Below, piece by piece: positions 54,323 through 63,031 of a stretch of 64,000 nt of DNA (the stretch's first letter is position 1; each line of letters opens with the position of its first letter). Source of the DNA: an uncultured Planctomycetaceae bacterium (GTDB taxonomy: Bacteria; Planctomycetota; Planctomycetia; Planctomycetales; Planctomycetaceae). Under the pieces are notes generated by a model. The model worked only from the letters and a program-made list of their open reading frames with translations. It was not told where the DNA came from and did no database searches. A program made the position numbers and the translations under genes. Location of the stretch: assembly GCA_903858815.1 (NCBI GenBank), contig CAIOKE010000154.1, forward strand, positions 1 to 64,000, written 5' to 3'.

Positions 54323-54900
54323 GTCTGTGTCGTGTCTTTCTTGAAGAGCTCACTCACCCACAACCGCAGGTTCTGCCCAATCTGCAGAGCACAACGGCGG
54401 TAATCGTCCACCGTTCCTCCGAACGGGTCATGCACATCCCGACCATCACGATCCAGCAGGTGAATTCGGGAACCAAAAGCAGGACACTCGTTCAACAGCA
54501 GATCCCGGTGACGACTGGTCAAAGCCAGCACCAGTGTCGACTGCTCAATCATCCCCCGCTCGACACGGCGACTGAGATGCTCAGTCAGGTCCAGACCGTG
54601 CTCACGCATCACCTGCACCGCCTCTGGCGAAGCCGGAAGGTTCTCCCAGGCTCCAACACCCGCTGAAAACACATCCAGACCACGCTCACGCAACTCCTGA
54701 TTCCGACACCCAAGCTGCTCTGAGACCAGCTTGCGAAACAACATCTCGGCCATCGGACTGCGACATGTGTTGCCCGTACAGACGAACATCACTCGCAGAA
54801 CGGAACCCGCAGGAGCCCCTGAAGATGACTGACTGCCACTCACAAACTGCCTCGGAAACACGCTCCAGCGGAAACACCAGAAGTTACGGCGAGCAGTCAT
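54319..54900 (-). CDS. low-molecular-weight protein tyrosine phosphatase
   Basis: The phosphate-binding loop VCTGNTCRSPMAE contains the CX5R catalytic motif, and HDPFGG near residue 165 supplies the general-acid Asp. ALTSRHRDLLL and FSAGVGAWE are conserved. Homologues act in exopolysaccharide control or arsenate reduction, but nothing local decides this. From the ATG at 54900 there are about 37 residues before the fold begins; a GTG/ATG pair near 54765 would give a more usual start, and no ribosome-binding site settles the matter. Confidence 0.85.
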   Translation of the reverse strand: MTARRNFWCFRWSVFPRQFVSGSQSSSGAPAGSVLRVMFVCTGNTCRSPMAEMLFRKLVSEQLGCRNQELRERGLDVFSAGVGAWENLPASPEAVQVMREHGLDLTEHLSRRVERGMIEQSTLVLALTSRHRDLLLNECPAFGSRIHLLDRDGRDVHDPFGGTVDDYRRCALQIGQNLRLWVSELFKKDTTQT

Positions 54901-55133
54901 CTTAGGCTGAAAAAGGGGGAATCTCAAGTTTTCAGGCCGTCTCAGACGCTGTTAGAGCCCGGAAATTCGACACCACACAGACACCAGCCCGCAAGTTTCC
55001 AGAACCTGCGAACCAGATGACCGCAAATTCCCGATGCTGAAAGTCAATTTAGGCAAATTCGGGGCCTTGCCGGCGTATTTTCCTTGAAATCAATCGCCCG
55101 AGTGTTCTCAGAATCTGCCCCCCCCCCCTGCCC
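54901..55133. other. intergenic region with an 11-base C tract
   Basis: No gene. A run of 11 C at 55118-55128 lies just beyond the stop of the BNR-4 gene (poly-G in its transcript). Confidence 0.6.
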
Positions 55134-56567
55134 CTACCGAACACTCGGCCAGCCCACCCGCCACTCCAGCAGACGCACCTGCGTCGGCTCGACAGACTCC
55201 TGACGCTCTCCGTCACCCTGCCCCGTCATCTGACTCAACAGATGCACCTGCGACTGCTGACGCCAGATCGAATAATCCACCAGCGGATCCGCCTGTCCTA
55301 CCGCGTCCGTCAGACGATGAAACTCCCACGGACCTCGCTCATAATCACTCGCAACAGCTGCCACAATCCCCCCACCAAGCTCCTGATCACGAAACAATAC
55401 AACACACCGCCGCGAACCCACTTCAGACTCCAGCAGCACCAGTGGCCTTGAAACCGGCGGACGCTTCGTGCCACTGCCCCGCCGCTCAAAATCCAGAGTC
55501 CTCTGTCCCACCTGACTGACACGCCACCCGGACTCCGTCAGAAATACCAGCCGATACTGAGGCACCTCGCCCACAGCTCCTCGCCAAAACGTCGCAATCA
55601 CAGGTCGACCAGACCCGTCCACAGCCATACTGGTCTGATTGGCCAGCTCACTGCCCGCAGGAATTCGCAACGCATACTCAGCATTCGCCGCTGTGATCGG
55701 AACCGTCAGACGACGGCCGGCAGAATCCGTCCACGTCAGCCCTCCATCCCCCGATCGCGCATAACACAGATCATGATTCGTCACAACATCCGGCGTCTCA
55801 CGCCAGACCCACGACAGATGGATCACTCCCACACTATCCACAGCCACCTGCCAGTAAGAATTTCGCTGGCCCTCACCATCAATCAGATTGTCCTGCACAC
55901 GCTGCCAGCCACCGGTTTCACCAGCCCGCGACAACCGATACCGATTCAGTACCAGATTGCCCGCCCCGGAGGCTCCGTCACGGTAAAAGAACAATAAGTC
56001 CCCATCCGGCAGACGATAAAACTCAGGATAAGTCACCCGTGACTCACCCTGCCCGACCATCGACAACTGACTGCCCGGCCTGAGATCCGACCCAGCAGGG
56101 ATCCGCACATAACGCAACGGATGACCGTGATGATCCCACGAAACATGCAGCTCACCAGCACCATCGAAGGACAGCGATATGACATTGTGAGCATCCTCTG
56201 CTCGCCCCCGCAACTCCGTCACCCGCACGCGCCAGACATCCGCACCATGGCGACGCTCTGCCAGACACATACGCCCCTCGCCGTCATACCAGCCCGCCAC
56301 CTGCCGATCACCAGAACTGTCCACAGCACTGTGCCGAAAAATCGCCATGTTGACCTTGGTACGAGCCCATCCGGGGCCCAACTGCCCAGCCTCGTGAACA
56401 ACCGCCGAATTCACTACCCGAACCGACTCGTCAGCTGAACTGCCCGCTGTCTGCCCCTGGACCACAGATCCGGTCACACACAGCAGTACACCACACCGCA
56501 ACACCATCAGCCCCGCAGAAACCGCCAACAGCAACCGACCCCGATTTCCAGCACCATGATCACTCAC
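55134..56567 (-). CDS. exported BNR-4 repeat protein
   Basis: After a signal peptide (about 1-40) the 477 residues form a beta-propeller-like sequence with BNR-type motifs (FDGAGELHVSWDHHGHPLRY, SRVTYPEFYRLPDGDLLFFY, YARSGDGGLTWTDSAG). The GELHVSWDHHG block is typical of the BNR_4 family, which includes proteins near polysaccharide lyases and sulphatases in planctomycetes. A carbohydrate-active role is an inference. The start overlaps the stop of the Hsp70-like gene as ATGA. Confidence 0.82.
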   Translation of the reverse strand: MSDHGAGNRGRLLLAVSAGLMVLRCGVLLCVTGSVVQGQTAGSSADESVRVVNSAVVHEAGQLGPGWARTKVNMAIFRHSAVDSSGDRQVAGWYDGEGRMCLAERRHGADVWRVRVTELRGRAEDAHNVISLSFDGAGELHVSWDHHGHPLRYVRIPAGSDLRPGSQLSMVGQGESRVTYPEFYRLPDGDLLFFYRDGASGAGNLVLNRYRLSRAGETGGWQRVQDNLIDGEGQRNSYWQVAVDSVGVIHLSWVWRETPDVVTNHDLCYARSGDGGLTWTDSAGRRLTVPITAANAEYALRIPAGSELANQTSMAVDGSGRPVIATFWRGAVGEVPQYRLVFLTESGWRVSQVGQRTLDFERRGSGTKRPPVSRPLVLLESEVGSRRCVVLFRDQELGGGIVAAVASDYERGPWEFHRLTDAVGQADPLVDYSIWRQQSQVHLLSQMTGQGDGERQESVEPTQVRLLEWRVGWPSVR

Positions 56568-58540
56568 TTCTCACCCTCCAGCAGATCCCAGAATTCCTGC
56601 TCACTGGGATCCACAGGTCGCTTCACAGGTCGCTTTCCCGATTGCCCCCTGACCGCACCACCAGCGCGTGCATCCGCCGCCACCTTCCCGCTGCGACCCG
56701 ACTTCCCCACCACCGGTCCGGCACCGCATTTCGTACAACGACCTCCACGACCCAGCTCGCCCTGACACTTCTCGCACAACAGGATCGGCTGCTCCGAAAC
56801 ACCCGTGTCACGCCCTTCCATCGATTTCAACAGGTCCTGGAATACATCCAGCAGATCCTCATCCGGCTCTACCCGCTTTGTACCCGCCTGAACAGGCTTT
56901 GCCTGCAGCCCCTGATCACCAGCGCCAGTACCGGCCTTCGCTAACCCACCTGATGGCGGCTTCACAGAAGCCGCAGATGCCGCTGCGGAGGCGGGCGCCG
57001 CAGCCGCAGGCCGCATCGCCCCCGCCGCTTCCCGCAGATTCTCTGACCGCAGAATCTCAATTTCTGCCTCCGCACCACTGATCGGCTCGCGAGCCGTCAC
57101 ATGGACCCGCGCCTGATGGTCATAACTGAGCGTCACCTCGATCTCCGTCCCCTCCGGCAGATCGGCCGGCAAACCGGAAATTCGACAGTCCCCCAGAACC
57201 GTCGGAGCACGGTCTGAACCGGCACCACTTTCCACAATCCACACATGCACCTTCCGCTGATTCTGAACCACAGTCCCGTAGACCGAAGTCGCAGAAGCCG
57301 GCAAAGGACTGTTGGCGGGAATCAGATAATGCGGCACTCGCTGACCCGTTTCTTCCTGCCGCACGAGAATTCCCAGAGCTCGCCCGCTGACGTTCTTCAG
57401 GACCGGTTGAGATCGCTCAGACTGCCCGCCAGCGTACTTTCTGCGAGTCGCACGAGGATCGTCCTGAAGCATTCCGGCGTACAGGGCCGCACCATGGGCA
57501 ATCGACTGATCCGGCGAAAGAGTCGTGTTCAATGTTCGACCGCTGAGCTGGGCCAGCAGCGCACGAACCATCGGCATCCGTGAAGCCCCACCAGTCGTCA
57601 GGACCGTATCAATTCGAGCCCAGCCCAGCCGGTTCTCCTTCAATATCCGCTGCACCACCTGCTGACAACGGTCCAGCAACTTTCGACTGCGCTCCTCAAA
57701 CTCAGCACGTTCAATCTGCCACGTCCTGAGCCGATTCTGATGACGCACCGTGACTGCCGCTCGATTCCGCACCGACAGACTGCGCTTGGCCTGCTCTGCC
57801 TCCAGAGACAGATGCTGCAGACTTTCCGGATGCTCGCGCGGATCCGCTTCAAACGACTCAATAAAGTGCTCAGCCGCCATGTCGGTCAGTACCCGAGTCC
57901 AGTCCAGACCGCCCAGCTCAAGGTCACCATCCGATGCCACCACACTCACTTCGTCCGGACTGTAGCGAACAACGGCCAGATCCAGAGTTCCACCACCAAG
58001 GTCAAACACCAGAATCTGCTGCGTCTCTGCCAGAGTCGTGAAGACCAGACCGTCATTCCCCAGCACATGACAAAGCGCGGCCGCCACCGGCTCATTGATC
58101 ATCTCAATACGCTCCAGACCCGCCAGTCTGCCTGCCTGCAGAGTCGCTTCCCGCTGAGCATCATTGAACTGAGCCGGTACCGTAATCACCGCCTGCCGAA
58201 TTTCACCGATCTGCTCCCGCGCCGCATCCAGCAGCTTCTTCAGCACCAGTGACGAAATCTGTTCAGCCGAATATCGATAGTCGTTGATCTTCCAGAACTT
58301 TGAACCGTCACCCATGTGACGCTTGGCGTGCTGCACCACTCGCTGCGGACTGGCGATCGCATTTCGCAGTGCCTCGGTCCCCACAATCGTCTGACCCTGC
58401 TCATCAAAGAACACGACCGAAGGAGTGGAAAGTTCACCTTCCTGATTCGGCAGCGTCACCGGCTGACCATGCTCGTTCAGCCACGCAATACACGAATATG
58501 TCGTACCCAGATCGATGCCAATTGCACGTGCCTGTGTCAT
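56564..58540 (-). CDS. Hsp70/DnaK-like protein with C-terminal zinc ribbon
   Basis: The N-terminal 380 residues are an Hsp70-type ATPase: IGIDLGTTYSCIAWL, VFDLGGGTLDLAVV and LTTGGASRMPMV. A beta-type substrate-binding region follows (to about 500), without the helical lid of DnaK. An Ala/Pro-rich linker leads to a four-Cys ribbon (CEKC and CTKC, about 589-605) and a short tail ending FWDLLEGEK. 658 residues from the ATG at 58540. It is not the housekeeping DnaK. Nine G precede its start. No dnaJ or grpE is adjacent. ATGA overlap with the BNR-4 gene. Confidence 0.85.
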   Translation of the reverse strand: MTQARAIGIDLGTTYSCIAWLNEHGQPVTLPNQEGELSTPSVVFFDEQGQTIVGTEALRNAIASPQRVVQHAKRHMGDGSKFWKINDYRYSAEQISSLVLKKLLDAAREQIGEIRQAVITVPAQFNDAQREATLQAGRLAGLERIEMINEPVAAALCHVLGNDGLVFTTLAETQQILVFDLGGGTLDLAVVRYSPDEVSVVASDGDLELGGLDWTRVLTDMAAEHFIESFEADPREHPESLQHLSLEAEQAKRSLSVRNRAAVTVRHQNRLRTWQIERAEFEERSRKLLDRCQQVVQRILKENRLGWARIDTVLTTGGASRMPMVRALLAQLSGRTLNTTLSPDQSIAHGAALYAGMLQDDPRATRRKYAGGQSERSQPVLKNVSGRALGILVRQEETGQRVPHYLIPANSPLPASATSVYGTVVQNQRKVHVWIVESGAGSDRAPTVLGDCRISGLPADLPEGTEIEVTLSYDHQARVHVTAREPISGAEAEIEILRSENLREAAGAMRPAAAAPASAAASAASVKPPSGGLAKAGTGAGDQGLQAKPVQAGTKRVEPDEDLLDVFQDLLKSMEGRDTGVSEQPILLCEKCQGELGRGGRCTKCGAGPVVGKSGRSGKVAADARAGGAVRGQSGKRPVKRPVDPSEQEFWDLLEGEK

Positions 58541-58545
58541 CGCCG

Positions 58546-58554
58546 CCCCCCCCC
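58546..58554 (-). promoter_or_regulatory. poly-G tract (9 bases) just before the Hsp70-like start
   Basis: A run of nine C on the plus strand gives G9 in the transcript, 5 nt before the ATG at 58540, where the ribosome-binding site should be. A change in tract length would alter ribosome-binding spacing. Confidence 0.5.
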
Positions 58555-58679
58555 TCTGTTGGACACGCTCCATCCTACCGTCGGCTGCCACTGAAGCTTA
58601 CTGAAAATCAGGACCGAATTCGGGGAAAATGGGTAAAAATGGGGGATCTGCAGCCTTCAGCCGACATCAGTGCACTCCC

Positions 58680-59861
58680 TCACAGCCCCAGCAACACACG
58701 ATCATCACGCACCTCAACACGCCGGAACTGCCGGCCAAACAACGCCGGAAAGAATTTCAGACCCGGCAGCTTTTCTCGCACCACCGCAAGGTCAACCTGC
58801 GCCTTCAGCACAGCACGCACCTCCGCCGTCTCCTCACCCTCAATCTCAATCACTATCCGGTTCTTCCGAAACTCCTGCACCAGATACTCCACCGTAACTC
58901 GCTCCCCCATCAGCTGAAACAAACGGGTCCTGAGTGAATCGCCGGTCACCGGCGCCTCCGTTGGACGCGCCTGAGCAGTCGACTGCAGAATACCCAGCAG
59001 CTCCCCCTGCAGATCTATCCCGCCGCTCAGCACCACATTCGCAGATGACCACTTCAGTGCTGCGTCCGCATGCAGCTGCTGCCACGCCTCCTGAACCAGC
59101 GGCTTCTGACGCACCGACACACTGTGCTTCAGTTCCAGTACCGCACCCGGATCGATCGGCCGCAGACGCACCACAGCCTTATCCACTGACAGCTCCGGCT
59201 GCAGATCAAACTGCACCAGCACCAGGCAGGCCAGCTCGGCGAACGTCATCCGCGGCAGACTCGCCGCATCCCACACGTCATGAGATAACAACTCAGGATT
59301 CTCAAGCTCGATGCCGCATTCCGCGGCGGCACGCTCCAGAATCTCGCGCGGCTCCGCCCCCGCCAGCCACGCCGGCTGAATGTCCCCGAACGCCTTCCGC
59401 GGCAGCCGATTCGACGGCAGCTTCTTCCAGCTGTTCAACTGCTCTGACACCAGCTTCAACAGCACCGGCAGACGCCCCACCCGGTCTGCCGGCCCCAGCA
59501 GCACATAACTGTCCGTCACCACGCTGTGACATTGCGGGATCGCCCCGGCAAGCTGCTGCAGTACCACTGCTCGGGGCACAAAACCGGTATCAACACTGAC
59601 GGGAAATCGCGGATCAAGACGACGATCACGCAATACCAGAATCCCCGTCTGCTGCCGCAGACTCTCCAGCTGACTCCGCAGTGGAACATTGTCCGCCGAC
59701 CACGAAACGGATGACTGCAGCGCCTTCTGCAACGCACTGCCAGTCAGCAGCCGCACCGGTTCATCCGCCCGCAGACAGCAGACCGCCAGCCCACAGCCAC
59801 AGATCCCCGCCACCAGACCGGTCAGCCACCGCCGCAAACAGCCGCTTCCTGATGGCAACAT
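58680..59861 (-). CDS. exported protein with STN-like domains
   Basis: A signal peptide (about 1-32) precedes two modules that resemble secretin/TonB short N-terminal (STN) domains: LRSQLESLRQQTGILVLRDR with FVPRAVVLQQLAGAI, and EPREILERAAAECGIELENP with MTFAELACLVLVQFDLQPEL. There is no secretin pore domain. 393 residues. Function unknown; a periplasmic binding or assembly role is an inference. Its ATG (59861) follows a G10 tract, and the DUF58 gene ends 21 bp upstream. Confidence 0.7.
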   Translation of the reverse strand: MLPSGSGCLRRWLTGLVAGICGCGLAVCCLRADEPVRLLTGSALQKALQSSVSWSADNVPLRSQLESLRQQTGILVLRDRRLDPRFPVSVDTGFVPRAVVLQQLAGAIPQCHSVVTDSYVLLGPADRVGRLPVLLKLVSEQLNSWKKLPSNRLPRKAFGDIQPAWLAGAEPREILERAAAECGIELENPELLSHDVWDAASLPRMTFAELACLVLVQFDLQPELSVDKAVVRLRPIDPGAVLELKHSVSVRQKPLVQEAWQQLHADAALKWSSANVVLSGGIDLQGELLGILQSTAQARPTEAPVTGDSLRTRLFQLMGERVTVEYLVQEFRKNRIVIEIEGEETAEVRAVLKAQVDLAVVREKLPGLKFFPALFGRQFRRVEVRDDRVLLGL

Positions 59862-59867
59862 CCCCAG

Positions 59868-59877
59868 CCCCCCCCCC
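59868..59877 (-). promoter_or_regulatory. poly-G tract (10 bases) before the STN-like gene
   Basis: Ten C on the plus strand lie 6 nt before the ATG at 59861, at the ribosome-binding site position and between two co-directional genes. Confidence 0.5.
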
Positions 59878-59882
59878 TCACA

Positions 59883-60773
59883 CTACCCCATCCTGCGAAT
59901 CAGCACCTGAGCCAGTGCAGCGTCCAGATTCTCTGAGGTCCGCACCAGCTGATAATCAATGCCACTGCCCGCACAACGACGACGGACCGCATCCAGAAAT
60001 TTTTCAAGCGCCGCCTGGTAGCCGGCACGCAGCGCAGCCGGATCACAGGTCAGCCGACCTGCCCCCTCCAGACCCTCAAAACGCATCGTCCCCGAATATC
60101 TGAAATCCAGCTCCTGATCATCCAGCACATGCATCACAATCACTTCGTGCCGGCGCTGCCGCAGCAACTGCAGCCCGCGAAACACCTCGTCACGCGGACA
60201 CAGCAGATCCGAAAACAACACAACGATGCTGCGGCGAGTCAGTATCTCGTTCACACGTTTCAGCACGGCCAGCATATCCGTGCGACCCTCAGCCGCCTGC
60301 ACTTCCAGACCCTGCAGAATTGCCTGCAGATGATGGCTGCTGCTGCTGGCCGGAATCTGACTTCGCATGCGACTGTCAAAGACACACACGCCAGCCGAAT
60401 CATGCTGCTTCAATGCCAGCATACTGACGGCTGCCGCCAGAGTCCTCGCGTAGTCGAATTTGGTCATCGCACCCGAACCAAACTGCATCGACTCACTTCC
60501 ATCCACCGCCAGCATCACTCGAACATTCGTGTCTTCCTCATACTGCTTCAGATAATAACGATCAGAACGCGACCAGAGCTTCCAGTCAATCCGCCGCAGA
60601 TCGTCCCCAGCCACATATTCCCGGTGCTGACGGAATTCCAGCGACTGACCAAAATACGGACTGCGATGCAGCCCCGAGACAAAGCCTTCCACAACCTGCC
60701 GCGCCCGCAGCTCCAGCCGCGAGATGCGAGCAAGCTCTTCAGGACGCAAGGATTGTTCCAAGGGCCGGGTCAC
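59883..60773 (-). CDS. DUF58 domain protein with MIDAS-like motif
   Basis: [20 protein letters not shown] followed by [21 protein letters not shown] is the DUF58 signature, and [10 protein letters not shown] contains a DxSxS metal-site motif as in von Willebrand A folds. 296 residues, start GTG at 60773. No hydrophobic segments: cytoplasmic. It overlaps the MoxR gene by 35 bp; MoxR-DUF58 pairs are common and are thought to act as chaperone-like modules for other complexes. Confidence 0.9.
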   Translation of the reverse strand: MTRPLEQSLRPEELARISRLELRARQVVEGFVSGLHRSPYFGQSLEFRQHREYVAGDDLRRIDWKLWSRSDRYYLKQYEEDTNVRVMLAVDGSESMQFGSGAMTKFDYARTLAAAVSMLALKQHDSAGVCVFDSRMRSQIPASSSSHHLQAILQGLEVQAAEGRTDMLAVLKRVNEILTRRSIVVLFSDLLCPRDEVFRGLQLLRQRRHEVIVMHVLDDQELDFRYSGTMRFEGLEGAGRLTCDPAALRAGYQAALEKFLDAVRRRCAGSGIDYQLVRTSENLDAALAQVLIRRMG

Positions 60774-61791
60774 TGCTCAGCTCGCTTTCACGCGAAGGGG
60801 TCTCATCAATCAGACGCTGAATCACACTGTCCGAAGTTATCCCATCACTGATAGCGGTGAAATTCGGAGTAATTCGATGACGCAGGACCGGAGCCGCAAG
60901 CTGCTGGATGTCCTCCACAGATACCGTTGTGCGGCCACTCAGCAGCGCTCGCGCCTTCGCACCCAGCAGCAGATTCTGAACCGCTCGTGGACCAGCACCC
61001 CAGCCCAGCCACTCGTTCACCCATTCCGGTGTCCCCGGCTGACGCACGCGAGTCCGACGAACAAGAGCCAGAGTATAATTGATCACATGATCAGACACCG
61101 GCACCTGACGCACTGTGCTTTGAATCTGCAGCACCTGCTCGCCGGATAACACCGGAGCAACCTCCGGACGAAAATTGGATGTCGTCTGCCGAGCAATCTG
61201 ACGCTCTTCATCAAATGACGGATACTTCACAAACACTTTGAACATGAAACGATCCTGCTGAGCCTCAGGCAGTGAATATGTGCCCTCCTGCTCAATCGGA
61301 TTCTGCGTCGCCAGCACGAAAAACGGAGCACTCAGGCGATGAATCGTCTGACCAACCGTCACCTGCCGCTCCTGCATCGCCTCAAGAAGTGCGGCCTGAG
61401 TCTTCGGGGGAGTCCGGTTGATTTCGTCCGCCAGCACCACGTTGTGAAACAGCGGCCCCGGAATAAAACGATACTCACGCTGACCGGTGCTGCGATTCTC
61501 CTGCAGAATGTCAGTACCTGTGATGTCCGCCGGCATCAGGTCCGGAGTAAACTGGATGCGGGAAAATGTCATCGACAGACACCGCGCTACCGTACTGACC
61601 ATCAATGTCTTCGCCAGACCCGGAACGCCCTCCAGCAGCACATGACCCTGACTGAACAATGCAATCAGCAACTGCTCAATCACCTCGTCCTGCCCCACAA
61701 TGACCCGGCGAATCTGCTGCTGCAACTGCCGATAAGACGTGTGCAGCAGATCCACAGCCTGAGCTGACAGAGGTTCACCTTGTTCCGACAT
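60739..61791 (-). CDS. MoxR-type AAA+ ATPase
   Basis: Walker A GVPGLAKT, Walker [21 protein letters not shown] and sensor region [20 protein letters not shown] place it in the MoxR family. The C-terminal lid domain ([14 protein letters not shown]) follows. 350 residues from the ATG at 61791 with GGTGG upstream; a TTG three bases earlier is possible. First gene of the cluster that continues with DUF58, the STN-like, Hsp70-like and BNR-4 genes. Confidence 0.93.
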   Translation of the reverse strand: MSEQGEPLSAQAVDLLHTSYRQLQQQIRRVIVGQDEVIEQLLIALFSQGHVLLEGVPGLAKTLMVSTVARCLSMTFSRIQFTPDLMPADITGTDILQENRSTGQREYRFIPGPLFHNVVLADEINRTPPKTQAALLEAMQERQVTVGQTIHRLSAPFFVLATQNPIEQEGTYSLPEAQQDRFMFKVFVKYPSFDEERQIARQTTSNFRPEVAPVLSGEQVLQIQSTVRQVPVSDHVINYTLALVRRTRVRQPGTPEWVNEWLGWGAGPRAVQNLLLGAKARALLSGRTTVSVEDIQQLAAPVLRHRITPNFTAISDGITSDSVIQRLIDETPSRESELSSDPALGTILAS

Positions 61792-61965
61792 CAATCCACC
61801 CTTCCTGTGACTTTCTGCCCGCAGACAGCCGGAAATGTGACTTCCACGGCCACGCTGAACTCGCCATCATCATAAGTATCCGGCGACAGGATACCAACCA
61901 TCACCGCTGATTCCGGGCGTTTTCCCTGTTTGCCACCTCCAGTCCCCGCTACCCACCAGCCAGCC

Positions 61966-62868
61966 ATGTCACAGTCCAGTCTGCAACGCAATACCCTCAT
62001 CGGATTCGCCGCCAGTGTCCTGCTCGCTGCCCTCAAACTGCTCGCCGGTCTCTTCGGAAAATCGACAGCACTGGTCGCCGACTCCATCGAATCCCTCGCT
62101 GATTCCCTCGGATCACTCCTCGTCTGGCAGGCCCTGAAAGTTGCAGCGCGCCCGGCAGACGAGAAACATCCGTGGGGGTACGGCAAGGCAGAGGCCGTGG
62201 CTGCCCTGCTGACCGGCACCCTGCTCGTCGTTGCCGCCATCCTGATGACCGTTCAGTCAATTCACGAAATCCTGATTCCACACCAGCCTCCCGCCGCATG
62301 GACGCTGCTGCTGCTGGTCATCGTCACCATCGTCAAGGAATTGCTGTTTCGCTGCATGATCCACACCGCCGCAGCCGAAGCCTCCGCTGCCGCCACCGCC
62401 GATGCCTGGCACCAGCGCTCTGACGCCATCACTTCAGCAGCCGCTTTGATCGGCGTCTCAGTCGCTGTCTGGGGACCGGAACTGTGCGGACTACCCGCAC
62501 TCGTCTTCGCCGATGAAGCCGCCGCCATCCTTGCCAGTGGCATCATTCTGCTGACAGCCTGGAAAATGGCCGGACCAGCTCTCGCTGAACTGCTCGACGC
62601 CGATGCACCAGGCCTCGCTCAATCACTGCGAACCAACGCAGCTCAGATTCCCCATGTTCGCTGCGTCGAAAAAGTCCGCGTCCGCAAAAGTGGCGGTGGC
62701 TGGCTCGCAGAACTGCATATCCAGGTCGACCCCCGGATGCCCATTCAACAGGCCCACGCCGTCGGTGGACAGGTGCGATCACACCTGCGAAATCGCTGCA
62801 ATGGAATCCATGATGCCCTGATTCACGTCGAGCCTTTCAACGAATCCAGCACTGACCTCGAACCCTGA
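61966..62868 (+). CDS. cation diffusion facilitator (CDF) metal transporter
   Basis: Six predicted helices, with the metal site motifs ADSIESLADS in helix 2 and HQRSDAITS in helix 5, then a cytoplasmic domain (IPHVRCVEKVRVRKSGGGWL, HIQVDPRMPIQQAH). CDF proteins export Zn2+, Mn2+ or Fe2+ in exchange for protons; the metal cannot be fixed. I start at the ATG at 61966 (300 residues). Divergent from the MoxR cluster. Confidence 0.92.
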   Translation: MSQSSLQRNTLIGFAASVLLAALKLLAGLFGKSTALVADSIESLADSLGSLLVWQALKVAARPADEKHPWGYGKAEAVAALLTGTLLVVAAILMTVQSIHEILIPHQPPAAWTLLLLVIVTIVKELLFRCMIHTAAAEASAAATADAWHQRSDAITSAAALIGVSVAVWGPELCGLPALVFADEAAAILASGIILLTAWKMAGPALAELLDADAPGLAQSLRTNAAQIPHVRCVEKVRVRKSGGGWLAELHIQVDPRMPIQQAHAVGGQVRSHLRNRCNGIHDALIHVEPFNESSTDLEP

Positions 62869-63031
62869 TCAGCCCAACAGTACCACCCCGCCGGACTCCA
62901 CTCCCCAGGACCGCCAGACCGCAATTCCAGCCTGCAACCCATCACACCCGCTTTCACACCCCGCCCGGAATCAGTAAACTGACAACAGCGCTTTGTGGCC
63001 CCCTCACTCACCAGCAAAAGTCATCGCCAAT

